In this document: in pieces, positions 26,406 to 33,404 of the stretch
Layout of the letters: every line of letters begins with the position of its first letter
Position numbering within the stretch: position 1 is the first letter of the stretch
Assembly: GCA_019638355.1 (NCBI GenBank)
Contig: JAHBTY010000001.1
Location: 1,116,001-1,180,000, forward strand
Reading direction: 5' to 3'
Length of the DNA stretch: 64,000 nt
Origin: Cyclobacteriaceae bacterium
GTDB lineage: Bacteria; Bacteroidota; Bacteroidia; Cytophagales; Cyclobacteriaceae
Notes under the pieces: generated by a model
Told to the model about the DNA's origin: nothing
What the model saw: only the letters and a program-made list of their open reading frames with translations
Databases searched by the model: none
Program-made: the position numbers and the translations under genes

Positions 26406-26825
26406 TTAGACCCTCGGTGAGTTTTCGCTTCCAATCATTCCGCCCAGCGTTGCCCCGATCACAACTCCCCACGGTCCTCCGATAAGTCCGATCAGGCTGC
26501 CCACAAGAATGCCTGTACCCGTGTTGTCATCTTTCACTTTCTGCTTCTTTGTTCGGCTGTAAGGGGCACGTGTATTTCCGCAGGAACTTCTTGCCGTGCG
26601 GCTGCTCACAATTCCTTTATCCAGATTGCAGCCTATGCAGGCCGGGAAAAGGTTATTGAGATGATTGGTACCTCCACAGGCGCGTGGTACGGAGTGCTCG
26701 ATATGCCAGGCGCCCTTGGCACCTGTTTTTCCATGATTGTCGAAGCTGAGGCGGCAGTGGCAGATATGACAGCGGCCGTCAGTCTTTTTGAAAATCTGTT
26801 TGAGTCGTAGTAAATCTTTTGCCAT
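26406..26825 (-). CDS. HNH nuclease-like domain fused to glycine-zipper membrane segment
   Basis: 139 residues. Residues ~15-70 form an HNH/Cys-rich treble-clef domain: Cys19-x2-Cys22, HIEH at 41-44, NNLFPACIGCN with Cys63-x2-Cys66. Residues ~85-102 are a basic linker (YSRTKKQKVKDD) and ~104-133 a glycine-zipper hydrophobic segment (LVGSLIGLIGGPWGVVIGATLGG). It is the first gene of the CBASS-like operon, 3 bp before capV. Unlike Cap5 it has no SAVED sensor domain. It could be a second effector or a membrane-anchored nuclease accessory; this is inference. The ATG at 26825 is preceded by a dyad at 26844-26860. Confidence 0.7.
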   Translation of the reverse strand: MAKDLLRLKQIFKKTDGRCHICHCRLSFDNHGKTGAKGAWHIEHSVPRACGGTNHLNNLFPACIGCNLDKGIVSSRTARSSCGNTRAPYSRTKKQKVKDDNTGTGILVGSLIGLIGGPWGVVIGATLGGMIGSENSPRV

Positions 26826-26843
26826 AGGCTTTTACGTGTTTAA

Positions 26844-26860
26844 GTTGTCCTGATGACAAC
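26844..26860. promoter_or_regulatory. Dyad upstream of the CBASS-like operon
   Basis: Perfect 6-bp arms GTTGTC and GACAAC separated by 5 bp, 19-35 bp upstream of the HNH gene ATG. The TGTC/GACA half-sites recur in the dyad in front of the XRE-ImmA gene, but with different spacing, so a common binder is only a possibility. Confidence 0.5.
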
Positions 26861-26991
26861 CCAACCGTTCAGAAATGGCGCAGAAGCTTTGAATTCAGCC
26901 CGGCTGGACTAAATTTGCAAATACAAAAGCGCCAAGTCATCCCGGTCGGGGATGCCATGCTATACCAATAGTAACCGTGCGTTTTGTCAAG

Positions 26992-27017
26992 AGGGCCACT
27001 TCCAATGGCCCTTTTTT
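26992..27017 (+). terminator. Rightward intrinsic terminator in intergenic region
   Basis: Stem AGGGCCA (26992-26998) with TGGCCCT (27006-27012), 7-nt loop, then a T-tract to 27017. No annotated gene is transcribed rightward into it, so it either ends an unannotated short transcript that begins after 26826 or insulates the XRE gene. Confidence 0.65.
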
Positions 27018-27144
27018 AGTTGACAAAATTGGGAAATTATACTCAAGTGTTGTGCCAATTCCCCGGTTTACAGAATAAAGGACATCTTGTCACAAAAAGT
27101 TCCCAATTTCTTATTGAAAAGTGATTTTAATTAGAAAATAACCG

Positions 27145-27165
27145 CCTGTCAGGGTTTCTGACAGG
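27145..27165. promoter_or_regulatory. Operator-like inverted repeat upstream of XRE-ImmA gene
   Basis: Perfect 8-bp arms CCTGTCAG and CTGACAGG with a 5-bp spacer, 13 bp before the TTGACA of the promoter. A further TGACAG half-site occurs at 27180-27185, 22 bp (about two helical turns) after the second arm, overlapping the -33 region. This is typical of an autoregulatory XRE operator. Confidence 0.65.
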
Positions 27166-27178
27166 TTTACATACTTAA

Positions 27179-27209
27179 TTGACAGTATCTCCAATAATTG
27201 CTACTTTTG
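27179..27209 (+). promoter_or_regulatory. Bacteroidetes-type promoter for XRE-ImmA gene
   Basis: TTG at 27179-27181 and TACTTTTG at 27202-27209 match the Bacteroidetes -33 TTTG / -7 TAnnTTTG pattern with a 20-nt spacing. The start codon is 82 bp downstream. The operator-like dyad lies immediately upstream. Confidence 0.6.
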
Positions 27210-27290
27210 TAAACCTATTTATTGTGTTACCTGTTAAACCAGTAGTACTATCAAGAACACTAACTACAGAAACACTAACTATAAAATCCT

Positions 27291-28352
27291 ATGACTCAAT
27301 TTGCTGAACGGCTAAAGTCAGCCCGCACCATGGCTGGACTTTCGTTGCAGGATTTGGCCGAAAAGCTCCAAAATCGTGTAACCCGGCAAGCTCTTCATAA
27401 ATACGAGAAGGGTGAGATCATGCCGGATAGTGAAATGGTAGGCCTCTTGTGTGAAGCACTCGGGGTACGCCCGGACTATTTCTTCCGTAAAGCGGAAGTG
27501 AACCTGGAAAAGGTTGAATTCCGGAAACACCAGAAATTTCCAGTGAAAGAAAAGAAGAGCATTATCGAGAAAACCCGCGATTTCCTGTCGCGCTATATTG
27601 AACTGGAGGAGATTCTGGGGATTAACACCGCGTTTAAACTCGGCTTTACTATCGATCCGATTACTTCGAAGGAGGACGTGGAGAACGCAGCCATTGCTTT
27701 GCGAAAGCACTGGAAGCTGGGCACAGACCCTATTTTCAACTTGATCGAACTATTGGAGGATAACCATATCAAGGTAATCGAAATCGAAACTGAAGATGAT
27801 GGCCTGGAGGGTGTATCCGCTATGGTGAATGGATCAATCCCGGTGATCGTCTTGAATCGTGGTACCGCACAACGCAAAAAGCCGCTGGACCGGATCAGGT
27901 TTACTGCCATGCATGAATTGGCGCACGTGATTCTTCCGCTTGATAGTTTCACTGAAAAGGAGAAAGAGAAGTTCTGCCATTATTTTGCTGCTGCCATGCT
28001 ATTGCCGAAAGACATTGTGGCAAAAGAGATAGGTGAATCACGGTCAAAACTGATGATACAAGAACTGGGTGGCTTGAAGTTGCAGTACGGTATCTCCATA
28101 CAGGCAATCGCTTACCGGTTAAAAGACCTGAAAGTAATTTCCGAGTCTTACTTCAAGCAGTTCATGTTCATGATGACTCACCTGGGATACCGGGTGGACG
28201 AACCTTTCCCGTATCCAGGTTATGAAGAGTCTAATCGGTTTAACCAACTCCTCTTCAAAGCCCTTGGCGAAGAGTATATTTCTATGAGCAAAGCGGCATC
28301 GCTGAAAAATAAGAAACTGGCGGAATTCAGATCCGAGTACCTTGTGGCATAA
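27291..28352 (+). CDS. XRE-family regulator fused to ImmA/IrrE metallopeptidase
   Basis: 353 residues. An N-terminal Cro/CI helix-turn-helix (residues ~5-60, ERLKSARTMAGLSLQDLAEKL, QALHKYEKGEIMPDSEMVGLLCEALGV) is joined to an ImmA/IrrE peptidase domain with the zinc motif HELAH at 208-212 and the downstream FCHYFAAAMLLP segment. Such proteins are repressors that can be inactivated by proteolysis. In CBASS the separate CapH (HTH) and CapP (peptidase) do this job; here both functions are in one chain and the gene is divergent from the CBASS-like operon. Its stop overlaps the start of the PIN gene by 1 bp (TAATG). Confidence 0.88.
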   Translation: MTQFAERLKSARTMAGLSLQDLAEKLQNRVTRQALHKYEKGEIMPDSEMVGLLCEALGVRPDYFFRKAEVNLEKVEFRKHQKFPVKEKKSIIEKTRDFLSRYIELEEILGINTAFKLGFTIDPITSKEDVENAAIALRKHWKLGTDPIFNLIELLEDNHIKVIEIETEDDGLEGVSAMVNGSIPVIVLNRGTAQRKKPLDRIRFTAMHELAHVILPLDSFTEKEKEKFCHYFAAAMLLPKDIVAKEIGESRSKLMIQELGGLKLQYGISIQAIAYRLKDLKVISESYFKQFMFMMTHLGYRVDEPFPYPGYEESNRFNQLLFKALGEEYISMSKAASLKNKKLAEFRSEYLVA

Positions 28353-28864
28353 TGAAACTCGTTGTTACCGATGCGTGCATCTTCATCGATGTAATAGAAC
28401 TCCAGCTCACGTCTGAGTTTTTCGGACTTGAGCTGGAGATTCATACTACGGTGGATGTCATCAACGAGTTATTTCCGCACCAACAACAGTTACTTCGGGC
28501 GTACGAACACGGTGGTAAATTGACTGTCCATGTTCTTACTCCGGCAGATCAGGAAGCGATAAACAAAGAGAATTTTCCGAGGGCTCTTTCTCCGGAAGAT
28601 TGCTCCGTGATTTACATCGCCCGGAAACTCAACGCCACTGTACTGAGTAGTGATAAACCTGTACGAACACATGCCCGAAACCTTTCCATTGAGTATCATG
28701 GTATGTTTTGGATCTTTGACAAACTGGTGGCCGCGAAAATATTGACTGGTGCAACGGCAACGGTCAAGCTCAACGTATTGATGGAATCAAACATCATTTA
28801 TAAAGGAAATCAGGAGATGGTAAAGGAAGCGGAGAAGAGATTTCGTGTTTGGAAGGCGCTCTAA
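28352..28864 (+). CDS. PIN-domain protein partnered with XRE-ImmA
   Basis: 170 residues. A PIN-like RNase fold is suggested by the N-terminal VTDACIFIDVIE (acidic Asp7, Asp13), TVDVINELFP (Glu near 41), and LSPEDCSVIYIARKLNATVLSSDKPVRTHARN (acidic residues near 92-93 and 109), in the order of the PIN acidic active site. It is translationally coupled to the XRE-ImmA gene (TAATG). This pair resembles a toxin-antitoxin-like cassette in which the regulator controls or neutralises the nuclease. The target RNA is unknown. Its stop is 4 bp from the converging recombinase gene. Confidence 0.72.
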   Translation: MKLVVTDACIFIDVIELQLTSEFFGLELEIHTTVDVINELFPHQQQLLRAYEHGGKLTVHVLTPADQEAINKENFPRALSPEDCSVIYIARKLNATVLSSDKPVRTHARNLSIEYHGMFWIFDKLVAAKILTGATATVKLNVLMESNIIYKGNQEMVKEAEKRFRVWKAL

Positions 28865-28868
28865 TTAA

Positions 28869-29465
28869 TTAGTTCAATCTTTCTTTTACAAAACTGCTAA
28901 CTGTTAATCGGTGTACTCCCAAAATTCTTCCGATAGCCGAATACGAAACATTCTTTTCAAGCAATTCCTGTATTTTTTTCTCATGACCTGTGAGTTTTGT
29001 CTTTAAGGATTTTCTGCCAACAGGACGACCTAAAATAACACCTTCTGCTTTCTTTCTTGCCAAAGCTTCCTTGGTTCGTTGAGAAATTAAGTTACGTTCA
29101 ATTTCAGCGGAGAGACCGAATGCAAAAGCCAAAACTTTAGAATTGATGTCACTGCCCAGACGATAATTGTCTTTGATAGTCCATACTTGAATATCACGGT
29201 TCATACATTCATTAAGAATGCCCATGATCATCAAAAGATTTCTGCCCAGACGCGATAGCTCAGAGCATATCAAGATGTCGCTTCTTTTCATTTTTTTTAA
29301 AAGCTTGCCGAGCTTTCTCTCTTGCAGGTCTTTTGAGCCCGAAATAGTTTCTTCAATCCATTTATCAACTACGAGTGTGCTTCGTTGGCAAAACTGGTTG
29401 AGTTCATAACGTTGGTTTTCTACTGTTTGTTTGTCGGTGCTTACCCGAATGTAGCCGTAAATCAT
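28869..29465 (-). CDS. Serine recombinase (Hin/resolvase family DNA invertase)
   Basis: 198 residues. The catalytic Ser9 lies in IRVSTDKQT. The family motifs LSRLGRN and AFAFGLSAEIERNLISQRTKEALARKKAEG are present, and the C-terminal helix-turn-helix is VSYSAIGRILGVHRLTVSSFVKE. The size equals small DNA invertases (Hin, Gin, Mpi). Such enzymes recombine short dyad sites and invert the DNA between them. It sits next to the inverted repeats that divide the alternative methylase tails (29697-30483), so those repeats are the expected substrate. The ATG at 29465 lies at the edge of an 8-bp inverted repeat (29468-29510) that may be its operator. Confidence 0.9.
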   Translation of the reverse strand: MIYGYIRVSTDKQTVENQRYELNQFCQRSTLVVDKWIEETISGSKDLQERKLGKLLKKMKRSDILICSELSRLGRNLLMIMGILNECMNRDIQVWTIKDNYRLGSDINSKVLAFAFGLSAEIERNLISQRTKEALARKKAEGVILGRPVGRKSLKTKLTGHEKKIQELLEKNVSYSAIGRILGVHRLTVSSFVKERLN

Positions 29466-29467
29466 TG

Positions 29468-29510
29468 TATATCCATTTAGTTAAAATTGTCTAATAAAAT
29501 AGTGGATATA
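29468..29510. promoter_or_regulatory. Inverted repeat in the recombinase promoter
   Basis: TATATCCA (29468-29475) and TGGATATA (29503-29510), perfect 8-bp arms around a 27-bp AT-rich centre, directly upstream of the recombinase ATG. It may be an autoregulatory operator or a second recombinase site. Confidence 0.5.
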
Positions 29511-29549
29511 AATTATGCATGAAATTAAAATGCAGTAAAAATCCATTTC

Positions 29550-30083
29550 TTGTTCAAGAGATTCGTTTCCATATCCCAACATAAAAAAGGGAGGTTTAAT
29601 ATTGACGGAGAGTGGTTTCAGTTTGGAAGAAAACAGGGAATTAATTTTGCCGAGAAAGAAAAACTGGTAGCTCCTGAGATTTCCCTCGGAGGAAATTTTT
29701 CGTATGACGAAAAGGGTGAATTTTATTCGACTACTACAATTTATGGTTACATCAAGAAACAGGGGGTAACCGATAGTTATAAAGTGCTTATGGCAATACT
29801 TAATTCGCAATTGTGTTGGTGGTATTTAGTGAATACTGGAACAGTATTGTCAAATGGATACTTTCGGTACAAACCAAACTATATTAAACCCTTTCCTATT
29901 CCAATAATTCCTCCAGCAACAACTGAGATATTGGACGAGCTTGTCACTCAAATTATAGAAAGTAAAAGGACCAACAATAATATTCGAATCATTGAGCTAG
30001 AAAATAGAATAAACCAAACAGTATATAATTTATACCAACTCAGTGAAACTGAAATCGAAGAAATAAACCTAATTAATCATTGA
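29550..30083 (+). pseudogene. Silent methylase 3' cassette (alternative target-recognition tail)
   Basis: Open frame of 177 codons with only a TTG start. The product matches the C-terminus of the methylase at 30106-33390: shared EKLVAPEISLGGNFSYDEKGEFYSTT, then a diverged tail (TIYGYIKKQGVTDSY...NSQLCWWYLVNTGTVLSNGYFRYKPNYIKPFPIP...YNLYQLSETEIEEI) matching the TaqI/Eco57I C-terminal specificity region. It has no methylase core and converges with the active gene. Inversion at the 38-bp repeats would join this tail, in frame, to the methylase. About 50 codons before the repeat are also homologous (NIDGEWFQFGRKQG...), the remnant of an older full copy. Confidence 0.82.
29697..29734 (+). repeat. 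38-bp inverted repeat, left copy (recombination site)
   Basis: Perfect inverse copy of 30446-30483, in the same codon phase (encodes FSYDEKGEFYST). It starts with a dyad TTTTCG-TATGA-CGAAAA (17 bp), a plausible serine-recombinase core. Flanking homologous DNA on both sides is only about 70-75% identical, so the perfect identity is restricted to this segment. Confidence 0.88.
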
Positions 30084-30445
30084 TAATCAATTGTTTACGA
30101 TAAATTCATTTAATCAAACCAATGTCACTCTCTGTAAGCTGATAGAGTTTATAAATATGCGTATCAATCTCATTTTCGTATTGAGTGGTGTCCGAATCAG
30201 TTCCCTCTTTCTTTATTGAGAGAATTCTTTTTACAAGTTCCTCAATAGAACTGGATATGTCGTTTGGTATCATTTCGGGTACAGGAAATGGTAATATATA
30301 ATTTGTTTTAAAGGTGTAGTAGCCACCTCTTAATACATATCCCGTATGCTGAATGAAATACCAAAATAGTCTTGAGTTAAATAGACCAAGCCAAAACAAA
30401 TAGCTCTCCATTGTTTTACTTTTTTTGATGTATCCGTAAATTTTT
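29735..30445. other. Invertible 711-bp segment with two convergent methylase tails
   Basis: Segment between the two 38-bp inverted repeats. On the plus strand it holds the silent tail (to the stop at 30083) and on the minus strand the active tail (30445 down to 30106). Inversion swaps the last ~112 residues of the methylase without altering frame. The present orientation was fixed in the assembly; mixed orientation in a culture is predicted. Confidence 0.8.
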
Positions 30446-33390
30446 GTAGTCGAATAAAATTCACCCTTTTCGTCATACGAAAAGTTGCCACCCAATGAAA
30501 TTTCTGGAGCAACTAATTTTTCATTGCTAAAAAGTGTAAGATTCTTTGGATAGATATACTTGTACCAAGCACTGTCATTTTTTAACCTCCCATTTTCTCT
30601 ATCACGTAATTCATTCTCGCATTTTTTGAGATAGGAGTATGCATGAGGAAATGATTCCGATATTTCCTTTTCACTATACAACTCTGCATTCCCATTAATC
30701 AGCTTATAAGGAAAAACAACTGCTCTATCAGTTTGAATTGGTTCGTATCGATGTACACCATCCCCTTTCAATAGTGGTTTGGTAAAATCTTTTTCAATGG
30801 TTACCAATTCATCTAATTGTTTGGACAGACCTGTTACGAATGTTCCTTCATATTTGCAGTCATACAAAAAATAGACGTCATCTTTACTGGTGGCAAGCCC
30901 TTGAAATATTTTTTCAAAAACATCACTGATTCTCCTGGGGAAGCTATTTAATTTATCAATTATTTGTGATGAACTCTTTCCAGTTAATGTCCAGACCTCT
31001 CTAGTAAGTTTGTCTTTTGGTAGGTAAGTGCCGCTCGAAGGAGCTAACGAGCCTAAGTAGTCGGCAAGCTCGTCATTCGACTTCAAATCTCGGTTCAACT
31101 CGTGGTACAACAGATTGCCTGAATTAAATTTAAACCACTGCAATCCTGTATAAGTAGATGCATTGAATACTTGGTACGCACTAAAGTTTATAATTTTGTT
31201 AGCTGCATTTTTTTCAGAGATCACTTGTCTTAGCCCCGCTCCAAATGCTGCATTTGTCCACTTTGTGGGCATAATGAAATTGACCAGCCCATGCTGATTA
31301 ATCAACCTAAGAGATCTTTCAACAAAAACGACATATAAGTCAAATGACCCGCTTGCTGACTTATACTCTTTTGTAAGTGCATTAGCTAACTCAGGGTTTG
31401 AATCTCTTATTCCTTGAATTCTCAAATAAGGTGGATTGCCAATAACTATGTCAAAACCGTTATTGATACCAAACATCCACCAGGGGTCAAACCATGAACA
31501 GGATTTGTCTTCAAAAGGACTATACTCATAAAGCTTTAACAGAATGCCTTGCTCTTCTGTATTTGCCCATTCTTTTACCTTCAATAAATCCTTTTGCAAC
31601 GACTTGAATTTCTTTTCGAGTTCACTTTTCTCATCCATGCTTGCGCTGAAATAATCGTGGCGCACGCGCTGCATCTCATGAATGATGTCGTTAAGCCCAC
31701 CTATGTTGTAATTCTTAATTTGACCTAACGGTATCAGCGTATTAGCACAAACAATTTTGAAGTCGAGATTAGGCAAAGGTTGGGGTACTTCTTCATCTAC
31801 TACGAGACTTAACCAAAAACGTAAGCGTGCAATATCCACAGCGCCAGCGTCAATATCTACTCCATAGATGCTCTCCTCAATGATGTGCTTTTTAATATCG
31901 GCATCTGTTACACCTTTTTTGAACCCTTTTAATTCCTGCAAATAAATCTGCGTGTTAAAAATTTCGAGAAGCAAACCCATTGGGAATGCACCAGAACCAA
32001 TTGCCGGATCGCAGATCTTCACTTTTTCTAATGCGTCAATAATTTTATACGCATTCTTTTCAGCAAATTGTTTTTCGGCACTTGTTAATTCATTCTGCTG
32101 AATAATTTTATCGATGGTGCTGAGTGCAAGTTCATTGCCAGAAAAATGTAAATAATCTTGTTCCAACAAAAATGTTTTCAAACTCTCCTGACACATGTAA
32201 TGGACAATTTCTTTAGGGGTATAAAAAGCCCCTTTGTCTTTGTTATCTTCTAACAAGTTTTCAAAAATATGTCCTAACATTTCTGGATCAACTGCTACAG
32301 TATGTTCATCTGGCGAATCTTCGTAAACAGTGAAGTTGTAGTTATTAAATGTTTCAAATAGATGCTCAAAAATTTGCTGGGGCAATTGAAGTTTATTGTA
32401 TTTCCGATCGTGGCTGTCATCAAACAAACCACCATTCAGATAAGGAAATCTATACGCATTACTTTCTTTTTCTGAATCGACATTGTTGAGTGTTTTAAAG
32501 AACAATGGAACTAACTCACGATGATAAAAGTCATCTTTGTTTTTGGAAGAGTTAAAGAGGTCGTATAAATAGTTAGGATTCCCTTCACTCCATTTTTTGT
32601 CTTTCGCTACTGCGAGCCAACCTTTCTTTTGAATGAAATATAGAAATACAATTCTACCCAGCATTCGCTTGCAGAAATCGCGTGCTTGCTTTTCATCCTT
32701 ACCAAATAGATTGGCAAGTTGCCAGTCAGGTTCTTTTGTAATTTTTTCCTCGTACTTATTGCCTTTTTTTACGTATCGTTTACCTGTAATAAACTCAACG
32801 AACTCCTCGTATGTCTCTTTGTAATTACTGAAAAATTCTTTGCTGAGTTTTTCTACTGAGAAAGCTTCTTCAAAATCATCGAGAGACAGGAATTGGTACA
32901 GATTGTCCTTTTGCTTTTGAATGAGCTTGTCAAAACGCTGTGCAGCAGTTAGTGCTTTTTCGTTTTTACCAAACAAATAAGTGTAACGCTTGGGTGCCGT
33001 TTCACTGTCTTGAATTGCATTAGTCTCTTTGTTCTTTACCTTTCGTTTGCTGATATAACTGAAACGCCATCTTTCGCCTTGTACAAATACCACCATCGCT
33101 CCCGCTACTTGCTTGGTCAGATCCTTGAGGAGGTTTCGTAAAGCAACACGATTACGAGTAATGTTAACCTTCTCGTTTAACTCTATCTCGAAAATCCCGA
33201 TTTTCGTGTATTCATTGATTTCATAATTACCCAAACTAAGACATTGCTTGCTTAGTGTTTTGTCCGACAAGGATATTGCACGGTCCTCTGCATTCAGTTT
33301 ATTGTTAGTAAACTGTGTTTGAAGGAAGCCTTTCCAAACTTTTCTGTCGTATGGAAGTTCGAGAATATCTCTTATTTCTTGTATTGTCAT
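30106..33390 (-). CDS. Eco57I-type DNA adenine methyltransferase, phase-variable specificity
   Basis: 1094 residues. N-terminal ~350 residues precede the methylase core: KGAFYTPKEIVHYMCQE, SAM motif I in ICDPAIGSGAFPMGLL (about residues 460-470), and motif IV NPPY (about 651-654), which indicates N6-adenine methylation. The C-terminal ~350 residues are a TaqI/Eco57I-like target-recognition region. Codons 970-982 lie in the 38-bp repeat; the following tail is exchangeable with the silent cassette at 29735-30083. The gene follows the PLD-helicase by 14 bp, forming a restriction- or exclusion-type pair. No PglZ, BrxC or other BREX gene is adjacent. Confidence 0.88.
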   Translation of the reverse strand: MTIQEIRDILELPYDRKVWKGFLQTQFTNNKLNAEDRAISLSDKTLSKQCLSLGNYEINEYTKIGIFEIELNEKVNITRNRVALRNLLKDLTKQVAGAMVVFVQGERWRFSYISKRKVKNKETNAIQDSETAPKRYTYLFGKNEKALTAAQRFDKLIQKQKDNLYQFLSLDDFEEAFSVEKLSKEFFSNYKETYEEFVEFITGKRYVKKGNKYEEKITKEPDWQLANLFGKDEKQARDFCKRMLGRIVFLYFIQKKGWLAVAKDKKWSEGNPNYLYDLFNSSKNKDDFYHRELVPLFFKTLNNVDSEKESNAYRFPYLNGGLFDDSHDRKYNKLQLPQQIFEHLFETFNNYNFTVYEDSPDEHTVAVDPEMLGHIFENLLEDNKDKGAFYTPKEIVHYMCQESLKTFLLEQDYLHFSGNELALSTIDKIIQQNELTSAEKQFAEKNAYKIIDALEKVKICDPAIGSGAFPMGLLLEIFNTQIYLQELKGFKKGVTDADIKKHIIEESIYGVDIDAGAVDIARLRFWLSLVVDEEVPQPLPNLDFKIVCANTLIPLGQIKNYNIGGLNDIIHEMQRVRHDYFSASMDEKSELEKKFKSLQKDLLKVKEWANTEEQGILLKLYEYSPFEDKSCSWFDPWWMFGINNGFDIVIGNPPYLRIQGIRDSNPELANALTKEYKSASGSFDLYVVFVERSLRLINQHGLVNFIMPTKWTNAAFGAGLRQVISEKNAANKIINFSAYQVFNASTYTGLQWFKFNSGNLLYHELNRDLKSNDELADYLGSLAPSSGTYLPKDKLTREVWTLTGKSSSQIIDKLNSFPRRISDVFEKIFQGLATSKDDVYFLYDCKYEGTFVTGLSKQLDELVTIEKDFTKPLLKGDGVHRYEPIQTDRAVVFPYKLINGNAELYSEKEISESFPHAYSYLKKCENELRDRENGRLKNDSAWYKYIYPKNLTLFSNEKLVAPEISLGGNFSYDEKGEFYSTTKIYGYIKKSKTMESYLFWLGLFNSRLFWYFIQHTGYVLRGGYYTFKTNYILPFPVPEMIPNDISSSIEELVKRILSIKKEGTDSDTTQYENEIDTHIYKLYQLTESDIGLIK
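30446..30483 (-). repeat. 38-bp inverted repeat, right copy (recombination site within methylase gene)
   Basis: Perfect inverse copy of 29697-29734. It lies at codons 970-982 of the active methylase gene, at the start of the variable tail. It contains the same TTTTCG/CGAAAA dyad. Confidence 0.88.
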
Positions 33391-33404
33391 TGGGTAGTCG
33401 TCTT

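Larger units (their letters stand above)
26826..27290. other. Divergent regulatory region between CBASS-like operon and XRE-ImmA gene
   Basis: 465 bp without a gene, rich in dyads. GTTGTC-CTGAT-GACAAC (26844-26860) sits just upstream of the HNH start. CATCCC-ggtcg-GGGATG (26938-26954) and a rightward terminator (26992-27017) could define a short RNA. AAATTGGGAA (27026-27035) pairs with TTCCCAATTT (27100-27109). CCTGTCAG-ggttt-CTGACAGG (27145-27165) precedes a promoter at 27179-27209. Confidence 0.7.

Noticed and set aside
29550-30083. Independent 177-residue gene
   Set aside because: Only a TTG start, no methylase core, and homology to the 3' end of the adjacent methylase. Treated as a silent cassette.
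30106-33390. BREX PglX or full DISARM
   Set aside because: No BrxC, PglZ, BrxA/B/L, DrmA/B or other partners nearby. Only a PLD-helicase accompanies the methylase.
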